Below are positions 35,702-43,371 of a DNA stretch of 64,000 bases, one piece after another. A program made the translations under genes and the position numbers. This DNA comes from Burkholderia sp. WSM2232 (GTDB taxonomy: Bacteria > Pseudomonadota > Gammaproteobacteria > Burkholderiales > Burkholderiaceae). Within the stretch, counting starts at the first letter, position 1; every line of letters begins with the position of its first letter. Below the pieces are notes generated by a model that was not told where the DNA came from, made no database searches, and saw only the letters and a list, made by a program, of their open reading frames with translations. The stretch is taken from contig NZ_AWZV01000022.1 of assembly GCF_000472545.1 (NCBI RefSeq), positions 213 through 64,212 on the forward strand. The letters are read 5' to 3'.

Positions 35702-35785
35702 ATTCAACACCAGTTGAGATCGCGGACCGCCGTGGGCAAGGCCAACGGTTAGCCGCAAACGCTACAGGTCAACTCCAGGGCAACC

Positions 35786-36340
35786 TCAGGCAGCGGCATG
35801 CCGCTTGACCCACGCGACGTAGCGGTCGACAAAACCCTGCAAGAACTTGCGCGTGCCGTCGTTGAGAATCTCGCCTTTCTCGTTGATGACCGCCGGATCG
35901 TGCTTGATGAACACCTCTGGCTGGCCGAGCGTCGCGACGTCCAGATAGGCCAGCACATTGCGCAGATGCTGCTGCGCGAGCGCCGAGCCAGTCGCGCCCA
36001 CCGAGGTGCCGATCACCGCGCCCGGCTTGTTGCCCCACGAATTCGCACCCCACGGACGCGAGCCCCAGTCGAGCGCGTTCTTCAGCACGCCGGGTATCGA
36101 GCGGTTGTATTCGGGCGTGACGAACAGCAGGCCGTCGGCGGCTTCCACGCGCTGTTTGAGCTGTCTGGCGGTCTCGGGGAAATCGGCGTCGTACTCCTGG
36201 CTGTAAAGGGGCAACGAACCGATATCGATGAACTCGAACGTGAGATCAGGCGGTGCGAGGGAAATGACCGCTTGGGCCAGCTGACGGTTGAACGACTCGC
36301 GGCGCAGGCTGCCGACGACGACTGCGATATGTAGGGCCAT
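35786..36340 (-). CDS. NADPH-dependent FMN reductase / quinone reductase family flavoprotein
   Basis: The 184-residue protein is a flavodoxin-like reductase. VVVGSLRRESFNRQLAQAV binds the FMN phosphate, and LFVTPEYNRSIPGVLKNALDW is the family signature. Relatives (SsuE, ChrR, AzoR types) reduce FMN, quinones or chromate using NAD(P)H in the cytosol; the substrate cannot be read from sequence. It is monocistronic, and a group of DnaA boxes lies in its upstream region. Confidence 0.9.
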   Translation of the reverse strand: MALHIAVVVGSLRRESFNRQLAQAVISLAPPDLTFEFIDIGSLPLYSQEYDADFPETARQLKQRVEAADGLLFVTPEYNRSIPGVLKNALDWGSRPWGANSWGNKPGAVIGTSVGATGSALAQQHLRNVLAYLDVATLGQPEVFIKHDPAVINEKGEILNDGTRKFLQGFVDRYVAWVKRHAAA

Positions 36341-36714
36341 GATTCGCTTCCTCTGTATTAGGCGCTCTAGGCGCGAAGGGGTACGAACTGCCCATCATAA
36401 GCAAAAAGCGCAGTTGCGGTGCTCGCGGAAGGCAATCTCTCGGCCAAATGTCGGTCGCGCGGCGGTTTTCACCGGAGGCGGTGGATAAATTCCGGCCGCG
36501 CAAAAGTTATCCACAGATTTACTGAATAACCTTGTGGATAACTGGTACTTTTGCCTTGTCAATCAAGCCTGCCTTCGGCCTGTCCCGATTGGAGGCAACG
36601 GTAATTTGCTGGCGCCTGTCGTCCACCGCGGTTTGACACGCATAAACCGTCCAGATGTGGCAAGGGCGCCGCTACGGGCGCCCTTGTTGGCCGGCTAACG
36701 GCACCGATGGCCAG
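36341..36714. other. Intergenic region, 374 bp, holding three DnaA boxes
   Basis: No gene is supported. It contains the DnaA-box cluster at 36480-36541, followed by a relatively AT-rich stretch to about 36615. It also serves as the upstream region of the FMN reductase and the 3' flank of the small secreted peptide gene. Confidence 0.6.
36480..36541. promoter_or_regulatory. Cluster of three DnaA boxes
   Basis: TTATCCACA at 36507-36515 (plus strand) and its exact complement TGTGGATAA at 36533-36541 are perfect consensus DnaA boxes. GGTGGATAA at 36480-36488 matches 8 of 9. Centres are spaced 27 and 26 bp apart, in alternating orientation. Neither dnaA nor gyrB/rpmH is nearby, so this is not an ordinary oriC context. 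It may be a regulatory or titration site. Confidence 0.7.
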
Positions 36715-36846
36715 TTAGTTGCCGAAGAATACGTTGCAGTACGACGCGGGCCCGTTGCACTGCGAAGGCGCTGCGGCATGAGCGGCGCCCGAAGCGGCGG
36801 CGAACAGGGCGATGGAAGCGATCAGGGCAGAGAGAATGCGTTTCAT
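36715..36846 (-). CDS. 43-residue secreted peptide with two cysteines
   Basis: A short gene starts at the ATG at 36844-36846 with a TAGGAG ribosome site just upstream. The first 24 residues are a signal peptide (MKRILSALIASIALFAAAS then AAHAA). The predicted mature peptide is only about 18 residues (APSQCNGPASYCNVFFGN), with two cysteines able to form one disulfide. No family is recognised; its size and export suggest a small envelope or secreted peptide. Confidence 0.72.
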   Translation of the reverse strand: MKRILSALIASIALFAAASGAAHAAAPSQCNGPASYCNVFFGN

Positions 36847-37311
36847 GGTGCTACTCCTATTGAATGTGGCTGGCGATCCCGGTGATCGATGGCCGAAGAA
36901 TAGCGATTCAGCGTTCCCCTAAAAACAGGCAAGACCGGAAGACTTCTTTTCACTTTCTGAAATGATCGGCAGGGCTTGAATGCCGACAAAAGACCTGCCC
37001 CGCTACTGGCGTGCCTTTGCGGGCCGGTGGTTGCGCGAATGCAACTACCGACGGTGCGTTTTCAAATCGCGCAATAATCCATTTCCGTCGGCATTACCTG
37101 GTGTCACTGGCACGCGTAAAAGTAAGGCGAATCTGTGTGAGCGGCACGCGGGGAAGGGCTACCTCGTCCTCTTGAAGAAAGGTGCCGTCTTACGCGTGAA
37201 GTGAAAGCCGTGCCCGCGGACTAGCGGGCACGGAAGGCGAGAAAGTGTCCGGGCGGACAACTCATGCCTGATTGTGCACAGCCGCTCCGTAACGAGCGGC
37301 GCTGCGATGTT
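36847..37311. other. Intergenic region, 465 bp
   Basis: No protein gene is supported. A 74-residue frame at 36980-37204 lacks a ribosome site and a recognisable sequence. The first 120 bp, AT-rich, probably carry the promoter of the 43-residue peptide gene (leftward). The right end holds the hairpin at 37208-37233 that follows the tRNA gene. Confidence 0.55.
37208..37233 (-). terminator. Hairpin downstream of the tRNA gene
   Basis: Perfect 10-bp arms (CCGTGCCCGC / GCGGGCACGG) with a 6-nt loop lie 80 bp beyond the 3' end of the leftward tRNA. Only a short CTTT run follows on that strand, so it is a weak terminator candidate. Confidence 0.45.
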
Positions 37312-37640
37312 TGGTGGGCCTCCCGTGAGTCGAACACGGCACCAACGGATTATGCTAACCAGCTACGGCTTTCGCCGCCCCTTTCGGGTTTGTGGTCTGG
37401 ACTGTCTCTTGTCTTTACGACCTGCCCGTTCAGTCTCTACACGTTCTCTCTAAGAGAGCTTCGCTCGGGATTGCCACGCTGCGAAAACAGCAGAGGTTTC
37501 CCCGAATTTGAGCAGTTCTACCAGGGGGCAGAGCTAACTTACCCCAAGGCAACCCATTCATGACTCACCATGCCGAACTGCAGGGTTTAGGTGAGTCTTT
37601 GCTAAGTCCGCTGCTCTAACCAAGCATGAGCTAGAGGCCC
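37312..37640 (-). tRNA. ileX-type: tRNA-Ile(CAU) interrupted by a group I intron
   Basis: The 5' exon (37640-37605) has the acceptor strand GGGCCTC, a D-arm (GCTC...GAGC) and anticodon stem GCGGA. The 3' exon (37354-37312) has the matching TCCGT, a T-arm (CCGTG TTCGACT CACGG), acceptor GAGGCCC, discriminator A and an encoded CCA. Joined after removing 37604-37355, the anticodon loop is CTCATAA with anticodon CAU. The body resembles elongator-type tRNA-Ile2, whose C34 is changed to lysidine to read AUA, rather than initiator tRNA; tRNA-Met(CAU) remains an alternative. An ordinary tRNA search would probably miss it because of the intron. It lies downstream of the rpoD terminator with its own promoter. 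Confidence 0.88.
37355..37604 (-). ncRNA. Group I self-splicing intron (about 250 nt) in the tRNA anticodon loop
   Basis: The conserved core can be paired by eye in canonical order: P3 (CTGCTC / GGGCAG), P4 (TTCGGG / CCCGAG), P7 (GACTG / CAGTC, the guanosine-binding helix), a P8 hairpin (GTC...GAC), and two GAAA-capped hairpins near the 3' end (P9 region). CAAATTCGGGGAAACC and AGACAGTCCAGACC match core segments of tRNA introns in Azoarcus and cyanobacteria. The predicted exon ends in U and the intron ends in G, as required. A GACTCACC/GGTGAGTC stem near the 5' end is a P2-like element. I could not assign a convincing P1 with a G-U pair. No homing endonuclease is encoded. Confidence 0.88.
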
Positions 37641-37652
37641 CGAGAACTCGAA

Positions 37653-37658
37653 ATTCTA
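37653..37658 (-). promoter_or_regulatory. Candidate -10 element of the tRNA promoter
   Basis: TAGAAT lies 12 nt before the first base of the tRNA, the right distance for a start just upstream of the mature 5' end. The -35 region 17 bp further (TTCGTT) is weak. A separate promoter is expected because the rpoD terminator lies upstream. Confidence 0.45.
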
Positions 37659-37731
37659 CCGTACGGAAGACGAACAACGAAAGGACCTTTGCAGTCCGCG
37701 CCTGTTCGCCGATTGGCCGCCATACTACACG

Positions 37732-37785
37732 AAAAAGGGGCCTCCGCAATCGCTTCACTGGTGTGAGACGACCGGGAGGCCCCTT
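37732..37785 (-). terminator. Rho-independent terminator after rpoD
   Basis: On the minus strand AAGGGGCCTCC (37785-37775) pairs perfectly with GGAGGCCCCTT (37745-37735) around a 29-nt loop, and the stem runs into five Ts (37736-37732). It lies 65 bp after the rpoD stop and closes the macromolecular-synthesis operon. Confidence 0.85.
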
Positions 37786-37849
37786 GGGATCGGCTACTGG
37801 CAGACGCTAGTTCTTGCAGCGCTGCGAACCGCAACGAGCAGCGCGTCGA

Positions 37850-40261
37850 TCAGTTGCCTTCAAGGAAAGACTTCAGCTTGTCCGAACGGCTCGGGTGACG
37901 CAGCTTGCGCAACGCCTTCGCCTCGATCTGACGGATCCGCTCACGCGTCACGTCGAACTGCTTGCCGACTTCTTCGAGCGTGTGATCGGTGCTCATTTCG
38001 ATACCGAAGCGCATGCGCAGCACCTTCGCTTCGCGCGGCGTCAACGAATCGAGCACGTCCTTCACGACATCGCGCATGCTCGCGTGCAGCGCGGCGTCCG
38101 CCGGCGCGACAGTATTCGTGTCTTCGATGAAGTCGCCGAGATGCGAATCGTCGTCGTCGCCGATCGGCGTTTCCATGGAGATCGGCTCCTTCGCGATCTT
38201 CATGATCTTGCGGATCTTGTCTTCCGGCATTTCCATCTTCTCGGCCAGAGTTGCCGGATCCGGCTCGAGGCCGGTTTCCTGCAGGATCTGACGCGAGATG
38301 CGGTTCATCTTGTTGATCGTCTCGATCATGTGAACCGGAATACGGATCGTGCGCGCCTGGTCCGCAATCGAACGCGTAATGGCCTGGCGAATCCACCACG
38401 TGGCGTACGTGGAGAACTTGTAGCCCCGACGATATTCGAACTTGTCCACCGCCTTCATCAGGCCAATGTTGCCTTCCTGAATCAGGTCGAGGAACTGCAG
38501 ACCCCGGTTCGTGTACTTCTTCGCAATCGAGATCACGAGACGCAAGTTCGCCTCGGTCATTTCGCGCTTGGCCTGCCGCGCCTTCAGTTCGCCCGCCGCC
38601 ATCTGACGGTTGGTTTCCTTCAGGTCCTTCAGCGGCAGCACCACACGCGCCTGCAAATCCAGCAGACGCTGTTGCTGCTCGCGAATGGCAGGAATGTTGC
38701 GCGTGAGAATCGCGCTATACGAATGACCTTCGCTGACGATCTTGTCGGCCCATTCGAGGTCCGTTTCGCTGCCCGGGAAACGTGCGATGAATTCCGCACG
38801 CGGCATGCCGCACTTGTCGACCACCGTATGCAGAATCTGACGCTCGACCTGGCGCACCTCGTCCACCTGGGCGCGCAACGTGTCGCACAGCCGCTCGACA
38901 GTACGCGCGGTGAAGCGAATGGTCATCAGCTCGTTCTGGATGGTTTCCTGCGCCTTCAGGTAGGACTTGGACTTGTAGCCTTCCTTCTCGAACGCGCGGC
39001 GCATCTTGTCGAACCACTCGCTGATGAGGGCGAACTTTTCGAGCGACGCACGCTTGAGCGCTTCCATTTGCGCTGCGTTGGCCGTGGCCTGCGCCGTGCC
39101 GTCGTCTTCTTCCTCGTCGCCTTCTTCCTCTTCCTCTTCTTCCTCGTCCTCGCTCTCGATGGCTTCCGCCTCCTGCACCGAGAAGCCGTCCGCGTCTTCC
39201 GCGTCGGCGTCGATCAGGCCATCGACCAGTTCGTCGATGCGGATTTCCTCGTTGGCGACGCGCTCGGCCATGGCCAGAATGTCGGCAATCGTGGTCGGAC
39301 AGGCCGAGATGGCCATCACCATGTGCTTCAGGCCGTCTTCGATCCGCTTCGCGATTTCGATTTCGCCTTCGCGCGTGAGCAACTCGACCGTGCCCATTTC
39401 ACGCATGTACATGCGCACCGGGTCGGTCGTGCGGCCGAATTCGGAGTCGACTGTGGACAGCGCGACTTCGGCTTCCTCTTCTACTTCGTCGTCGGACGAA
39501 GCGGCGGGCGCGTTGTCGTTCAGCAGCAGCGTTTCCGCGTCGGGCGCCTGCTCGTACACAGCCACGCCCATGTCGTTGAACGTGCTGATAATGCCTTCGA
39601 TCGCCTCGGTCTCTGTGAAATTGTCCGGCAGGTGATCGTTGATTTCGGCGTACGTGAGGAAGCCGCGCTCCTTGCCGAGCTTGATGAGCGCGCGCAATTT
39701 CGAGCGGCGCTCTTCGAGTTCCTCGACCGTGCCGGGCTGCGACGACGAAAACGCGTCTTTCAGCAGCGCCTTTTCCTTGGCGCGACGGTCGCGAGCCTTG
39801 GCCTTTTCCACTTTGCCGGAAGCGGCCACTGGGGTTTCTTCGCTCTGGGTTGCGTCGTCATCGACGGGTACTTCATTCAGCTTTTTCGTCATGGAGTTCG
39901 CCGTACCGGCTGTAGTCTCGACTCGCGGCTGGTGGACAACAGCCGGTTGAACCGTGGATACTGGAGTCTCGCGCACTGCCGCATCGTCCTGCGCGACAGC
40001 CGCTTCCCTTGCGCTTCTGACACCCGGCCGCCTCTCAGCCGGAGGTGGCACGGCTTGCGCCGACTTCGCCACCGCCTTTGCCACTCCTGTTGACTCCGCT
40101 CGCGCGGCCGAAGTGGTCGAGGACTTTCTCCCGGCAGCGGGTGTAACGCTGGCAGCAGACGCTTTCCGGGGGGAAGAAACTAGCTTGGCCGAAGTGACCT
40201 TTCCGGTCTGCTCCGTGGAGCGTGGGCCAGTTTTGCTCTTTCCACCTGTCGTCTTTGCCAT
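37850..40261 (-). CDS. rpoD: RNA polymerase primary sigma factor RpoD (sigma-70)
   Basis: The 803-residue protein has all sigma-70 regions: 1.1 near residues 160-240, a long acidic non-conserved insert with an uninterrupted run of Glu (near 370-390), region 2 (YKFSTYATWWIRQAITRSI binds the -10 element), region 3, and region 4 with its helix-turn-helix (TLEEVGKQFDVTRERIRQIE). Residues 1-120 are an Ala/Ser/Thr/Lys-rich tail with no known domain. An internal Met124 (MTKKLNEVPV) would remove this tail and is an alternative start. It is the last gene of the rpsU-yqeY-dnaG-rpoD operon. Confidence 0.96.
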   Translation of the reverse strand: MAKTTGGKSKTGPRSTEQTGKVTSAKLVSSPRKASAASVTPAAGRKSSTTSAARAESTGVAKAVAKSAQAVPPPAERRPGVRSAREAAVAQDDAAVRETPVSTVQPAVVHQPRVETTAGTANSMTKKLNEVPVDDDATQSEETPVAASGKVEKAKARDRRAKEKALLKDAFSSSQPGTVEELEERRSKLRALIKLGKERGFLTYAEINDHLPDNFTETEAIEGIISTFNDMGVAVYEQAPDAETLLLNDNAPAASSDDEVEEEAEVALSTVDSEFGRTTDPVRMYMREMGTVELLTREGEIEIAKRIEDGLKHMVMAISACPTTIADILAMAERVANEEIRIDELVDGLIDADAEDADGFSVQEAEAIESEDEEEEEEEEGDEEEDDGTAQATANAAQMEALKRASLEKFALISEWFDKMRRAFEKEGYKSKSYLKAQETIQNELMTIRFTARTVERLCDTLRAQVDEVRQVERQILHTVVDKCGMPRAEFIARFPGSETDLEWADKIVSEGHSYSAILTRNIPAIREQQQRLLDLQARVVLPLKDLKETNRQMAAGELKARQAKREMTEANLRLVISIAKKYTNRGLQFLDLIQEGNIGLMKAVDKFEYRRGYKFSTYATWWIRQAITRSIADQARTIRIPVHMIETINKMNRISRQILQETGLEPDPATLAEKMEMPEDKIRKIMKIAKEPISMETPIGDDDDSHLGDFIEDTNTVAPADAALHASMRDVVKDVLDSLTPREAKVLRMRFGIEMSTDHTLEEVGKQFDVTRERIRQIEAKALRKLRHPSRSDKLKSFLEGN

Positions 40262-40323
40262 CGCATCGCCTTTTCGCCTTTGCTAGGAAAACCCTTTGAA
40301 AAACAAACCGCTGGAAACCTTTA

Positions 40324-40332
40324 ATTATACCA
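40324..40332 (-). promoter_or_regulatory. Extended -10 promoter candidate for rpoD
   Basis: On the minus strand TGGTATAAT matches the extended -10 consensus TGnTATAAT perfectly. It lies in the 92-bp gap between dnaG and rpoD, about 60 bp before the rpoD start. No good -35 is seen, as is usual for extended -10 promoters. It would let rpoD be transcribed separately from the upstream genes. Confidence 0.6.
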
Positions 40333-40353
40333 CCCAGGTTTCTGCGCCTCCGC

Positions 40354-42228
40354 CTACAAGCCAAGCTGGCGCTTCATGTCAGCCCGCTTCCGGTTGAGCT
40401 CGGCGAGTTCCGCGAACTCCTCCGGCGTGTGCCGGGATTGCCGCGAAAGCTGCTCCAGACGGTCGCAATAAGCGTCGTAACGCATCTTGAAAATCGCCGC
40501 TTTCAATTCCTCTCCGACAATCCTTTCCTGCTCGCGCCGCTCCTCGATGACGGTCGCATCTTCCGGGTCCTTCAGCAACAAATCCCGGACATTTTCATCA
40601 TAGTCCAGAATTTTGCGAAAGATTTCCTCGAAAGTTGGGGCGTTTGCCCCGTTTCGCAATAGGTCGGAGAGCAACTGGAACTCCGCCGAATCGCCAAGTG
40701 CGCGCGCGTGTGTCGTCACTTCCTCGAACAGTTCGCCGTGCCGCGTCACGGTGAGGAGCGCCTGCTCGGCCTCCTCGTCGAGCACGGCGACGGTGCGCGG
40801 ATACATCACAAGATTGCGCAACGTCTTTTCTTCGATGCCCGTCACGCTGCGCCGGTCCTTACGCGCGGGCGCCGAGCGCGCGGCCGCCGCGATGCGCGAA
40901 TCGACCTCGCAGAGCGCGGCCACCTCGTCGAACGGCACGTCGAGCCGGTCGGCGAACATATGCATGATCTGCGCGCGCAGCGCGTTGGCGGGCAGCGCCT
41001 GCAACAGCGGCTTCGCGTCGAAGAGCGCGCGCGCCTTGCCTTCCGGCTGGTCGAGTTCCTTGCCGGCAAGCACTTCGTTGAGCATGAACTGTGACAGCGG
41101 CATGGCCCGTTCGACCTGCTCGGCGAACGCCGCAGTGCCGAACTCGCGCACGTAGCTGTCCGGGTCGTGCTCCGCGGGCAGGAACAGGAAGCGGATGGTC
41201 CGGTTGTCCGCCGCGTGCGGCAGACAGGCGTCCAGGGCGCGGCGCGCCGCGCGCCGGCCGGCTGAGTCGCCGTCGAAACTGAAGATGACCGTGTCGGTCT
41301 GGCGCATCAGTTTCTGCACATGCACCGGCGTGCAGGCCGTGCCGAGCGTGGCGACAGCGTTCTGAAAGCCCAACTGGGCCAGTGCGACCACATCCATATA
41401 GCCTTCGACGACCAGCACGTAATGCTGTTCCCGAATCGCGAGGCGCGCCTCGAAGAGGCCGTAAAGCTCGCTGCCCTTGTTAAATAGCGGCGTTTCCGGC
41501 GAATTCAAATACTTGGGCTCGCCGCCGTCGAGCACACGGCCGCCGAAGCCGATCACCTGCCCCTTCACATTACGTATGGGGAACATGATCCGCTCGCGAA
41601 AGCGGTCGTAGCGGCGGTTCTGACCCTGAGCGTCCGATTTTTCGCTGACGATCACGAGACCGGATCCGACCAGTGCGTCGTCGCGATAGTTCGGGAAAGC
41701 GGCTTCGAGGTTTTGCCAGCCGTCCGGTGCATAGCCGAGCCCGAAGCGCGCAGCAATTTCGCCGGTCAAGCCGCGCTTTTTCAGATACTGGATGGCCGCT
41801 GGCGCGCCGCGCAGTTGCTTGCGGTAGTAGTCGCAGGCTGTCTGCATGACGTCGGAAAGCGCGGTGGTGACAGCCTTGGAAGCCGCGGGCGAGTAGCCGC
41901 CGCCCGACGCGCCCCCGCCGCCATAGCCGGGCGAGGGTTCATTCGGCACCGTCAGGCCGACGGACTGCGCGAGCTCGTTGACGGCCTCGGGAAACGAGGC
42001 GCCCACGTGCTCCATCAGGAAACCGATTGCCGTTCCATGCGCGCCGCAGCCGAAGCAGTGATAGAACTGCTTGGTAGGGCTCACCGTAAACGACGGGCTT
42101 TTCTCGTTATGGAACGGACACAGTCCCATGAAGTTCGCGCCGCCCTTTTTCAACTGCACATACCGACCCACCACGTCGACGATATCGACGCGGTTGAGCA
42201 GGTCCTGCAGGAATGACGGAGGAATCAC
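40354..42228 (-). CDS. dnaG: DNA primase DnaG
   Basis: The 624-residue protein has the N-terminal CHC2 zinc finger (CPFHNEKSPSFTVS...HCFGCGAHG), then the RNA polymerase domain with the TOPRIM motif (VLVVEGYMDVVAL and FSFDGDSAGRRAARRAL). A C-terminal helicase-binding domain follows. It makes RNA primers for lagging-strand replication. A Gly/Ala-rich linker (GYGGGGASGGGYSPAA, near residue 105) joins zinc finger and core and is longer than usual. It is the third gene of the operon. Confidence 0.96.
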   Translation of the reverse strand: MIPPSFLQDLLNRVDIVDVVGRYVQLKKGGANFMGLCPFHNEKSPSFTVSPTKQFYHCFGCGAHGTAIGFLMEHVGASFPEAVNELAQSVGLTVPNEPSPGYGGGGASGGGYSPAASKAVTTALSDVMQTACDYYRKQLRGAPAAIQYLKKRGLTGEIAARFGLGYAPDGWQNLEAAFPNYRDDALVGSGLVIVSEKSDAQGQNRRYDRFRERIMFPIRNVKGQVIGFGGRVLDGGEPKYLNSPETPLFNKGSELYGLFEARLAIREQHYVLVVEGYMDVVALAQLGFQNAVATLGTACTPVHVQKLMRQTDTVIFSFDGDSAGRRAARRALDACLPHAADNRTIRFLFLPAEHDPDSYVREFGTAAFAEQVERAMPLSQFMLNEVLAGKELDQPEGKARALFDAKPLLQALPANALRAQIMHMFADRLDVPFDEVAALCEVDSRIAAAARSAPARKDRRSVTGIEEKTLRNLVMYPRTVAVLDEEAEQALLTVTRHGELFEEVTTHARALGDSAEFQLLSDLLRNGANAPTFEEIFRKILDYDENVRDLLLKDPEDATVIEERREQERIVGEELKAAIFKMRYDAYCDRLEQLSRQSRHTPEEFAELAELNRKRADMKRQLGL

Positions 42229-42403
42229 GGTGAATGGCGCTGCCGGAAGGAATCAATAAAGCTCAATACGACTCGGTGGGCTCAACGGCCTCAACGAGGC
42301 TTGACGACGTTCGATGCTCGGGGCACGAGCCTGCGCGCCGCGCCCTGCCGTCTGCGGCGGGCACGCGCATCGCAAGGCGCGCACAATCACCCGAGCACAC
42401 GCG

Positions 42404-42853
42404 TTACTTCGCCAGCGCTGCCTTGACCTGAGCGGAAACCGCCGTCATGTCCGCACGGCCGGCGAGCTTCGGCTTCAGCACGCCCATCACCTTGCCCATG
42501 TCCTGCGGACCGGCGGCACCGGTTTGCGCGACCGCGGCCTGCACTTCGGCAACGATTTCCGCGTCCGTCATCTGCTCGGGCATATACGCGGCGAGAATGG
42601 CCAGCTCGGCCTTTTCCTTGTCGGCCAGGTCCGTGCGGCCTGCGCTTTCGAACTGACTAATCGAGTCCTTGCGCTGCTTGATCATCTTGTCGACGACAGC
42701 GGTAACCGCAGCGTCGTCGAGAGTCACGCGCTCGTCCACTTCGCGTTGCTTGATCGCGGCGAGCAGCAGCCGGATCGTGCCAAGACGCTCAGTCTCACGT
42801 GCCCGCATGGCGGCTTTCATATCGTCGTTGATCCGGTCTTTGAGGCTCATCAC
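42404..42853 (-). CDS. yqeY: GatB/YqeY-domain protein
   Basis: The 149-residue protein matches the YqeY family over its length (MSLKDRINDDMKAAMRARETERLGTIRLLLAAIKQRE...MGKVMGVLKPKLAGRADM). The family equals the tail domain of GatB, the amidotransferase subunit that binds tRNA, and the free-standing form has no settled function. It is usually found between rpsU and dnaG in beta-proteobacteria, as here. Confidence 0.93.
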   Translation of the reverse strand: MMSLKDRINDDMKAAMRARETERLGTIRLLLAAIKQREVDERVTLDDAAVTAVVDKMIKQRKDSISQFESAGRTDLADKEKAELAILAAYMPEQMTDAEIVAEVQAAVAQTGAAGPQDMGKVMGVLKPKLAGRADMTAVSAQVKAALAK

Positions 42854-42924
42854 TCACCCTGAATGCGTTGAAAATTGAGAACCGGCCGCGTCGGCCACGC
42901 AAGAGTACGCGCATGAACACGAAC

Positions 42925-42954
42925 ACCCGCTTGGGACGGCTTCCTCAAGCGGGT
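42925..42954 (-). terminator. Hairpin between rpsU and yqeY
   Basis: ACCCGCTTG (42925-42933) pairs exactly with CAAGCGGGT (42946-42954). It lies in the 237-bp gap between the first and second genes of the operon. No T-run follows leftward. It may be an attenuator or a processing site, comparable in position to the internal terminator after rpsU in E. coli. Confidence 0.4.
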
Positions 42955-43090
42955 TTGCGCAATGTGCGTAGTGGATGCGACCCTGCCGGCTGGTCTGAAA
43001 AGACCTGTTAGGACGGCGGCACGCGTTCTGTGTGCCTTCGCCCGTTGGATGTCGCCGCTCCGTTTGCCCGGAACAGCGGCAACACCAGAA

Positions 43091-43303
43091 TCAGTAGAAC
43101 TTTTTTGGCAGCATCTGGCTGCGCAGACGCTTGAAATGACGCTTCACCGCGGCCGCCTTCTTGCGCTTGCGCTCAGCCGTAGGCTTTTCGTAAAACTCGC
43201 GCGCACGAAGTTCCGTCAGCAAGCCGTTTTTCTCCATGGTGCGCTTGAAACGGCGCATGGCGACTTCAAACGGCTCGTTGTCTTTTACGCGGATGGTCGT
43301 CAT
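43091..43303 (-). CDS. rpsU: 30S ribosomal protein S21
   Basis: The 70-residue basic protein (MTTIRVKDNEPFEVAMRRFKR...) is a full-length bS21 ending RLRSQMLPKKFY. S21 helps the small subunit pair with the Shine-Dalgarno sequence. It is the first gene of the rpsU-yqeY-dnaG-rpoD macromolecular-synthesis operon, which links translation, replication and transcription initiation. Confidence 0.97.
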   Translation of the reverse strand: MTTIRVKDNEPFEVAMRRFKRTMEKNGLLTELRAREFYEKPTAERKRKKAAAVKRHFKRLRSQMLPKKFY

Positions 43304-43371
43304 TTTTCAATAACGGAACTTTGTAAAGGTTCAGGAGTATAGCAGAGCTTTTACACAAAGCCACTCGCCCG

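Noticed and set aside
36480..36541. Calling the DnaA-box cluster a chromosomal origin
   Set aside because: Only three boxes, no dnaA/dnaN/gyrB/rpmH or parAB nearby, and no set of 13-mer AT repeats.
36980..37204. A 74-codon frame in the gap before the tRNA
   Set aside because: No Shine-Dalgarno, unusual composition and no recognisable motif.
37264..37563. A 99-codon plus-strand frame through the tRNA region
   Set aside because: It overlaps the tRNA and the structured intron and has no ribosome site or family likeness. RNA structure explains the sequence better.
37351..37606. Reading the tRNA as anticodon UAU by shifting the splice sites one base
   Set aside because: It would make the intron end in C, whereas group I introns end in G. 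The CAU reading gives the expected U at the 5' exon end and G at the intron end.
37814..40093. A 759-codon open frame antisense to rpoD
   Set aside because: It mirrors the codon bias of the GC-rich sense gene; the sense strand encodes an unmistakable sigma-70. No ribosome site or known domain supports the antisense frame.
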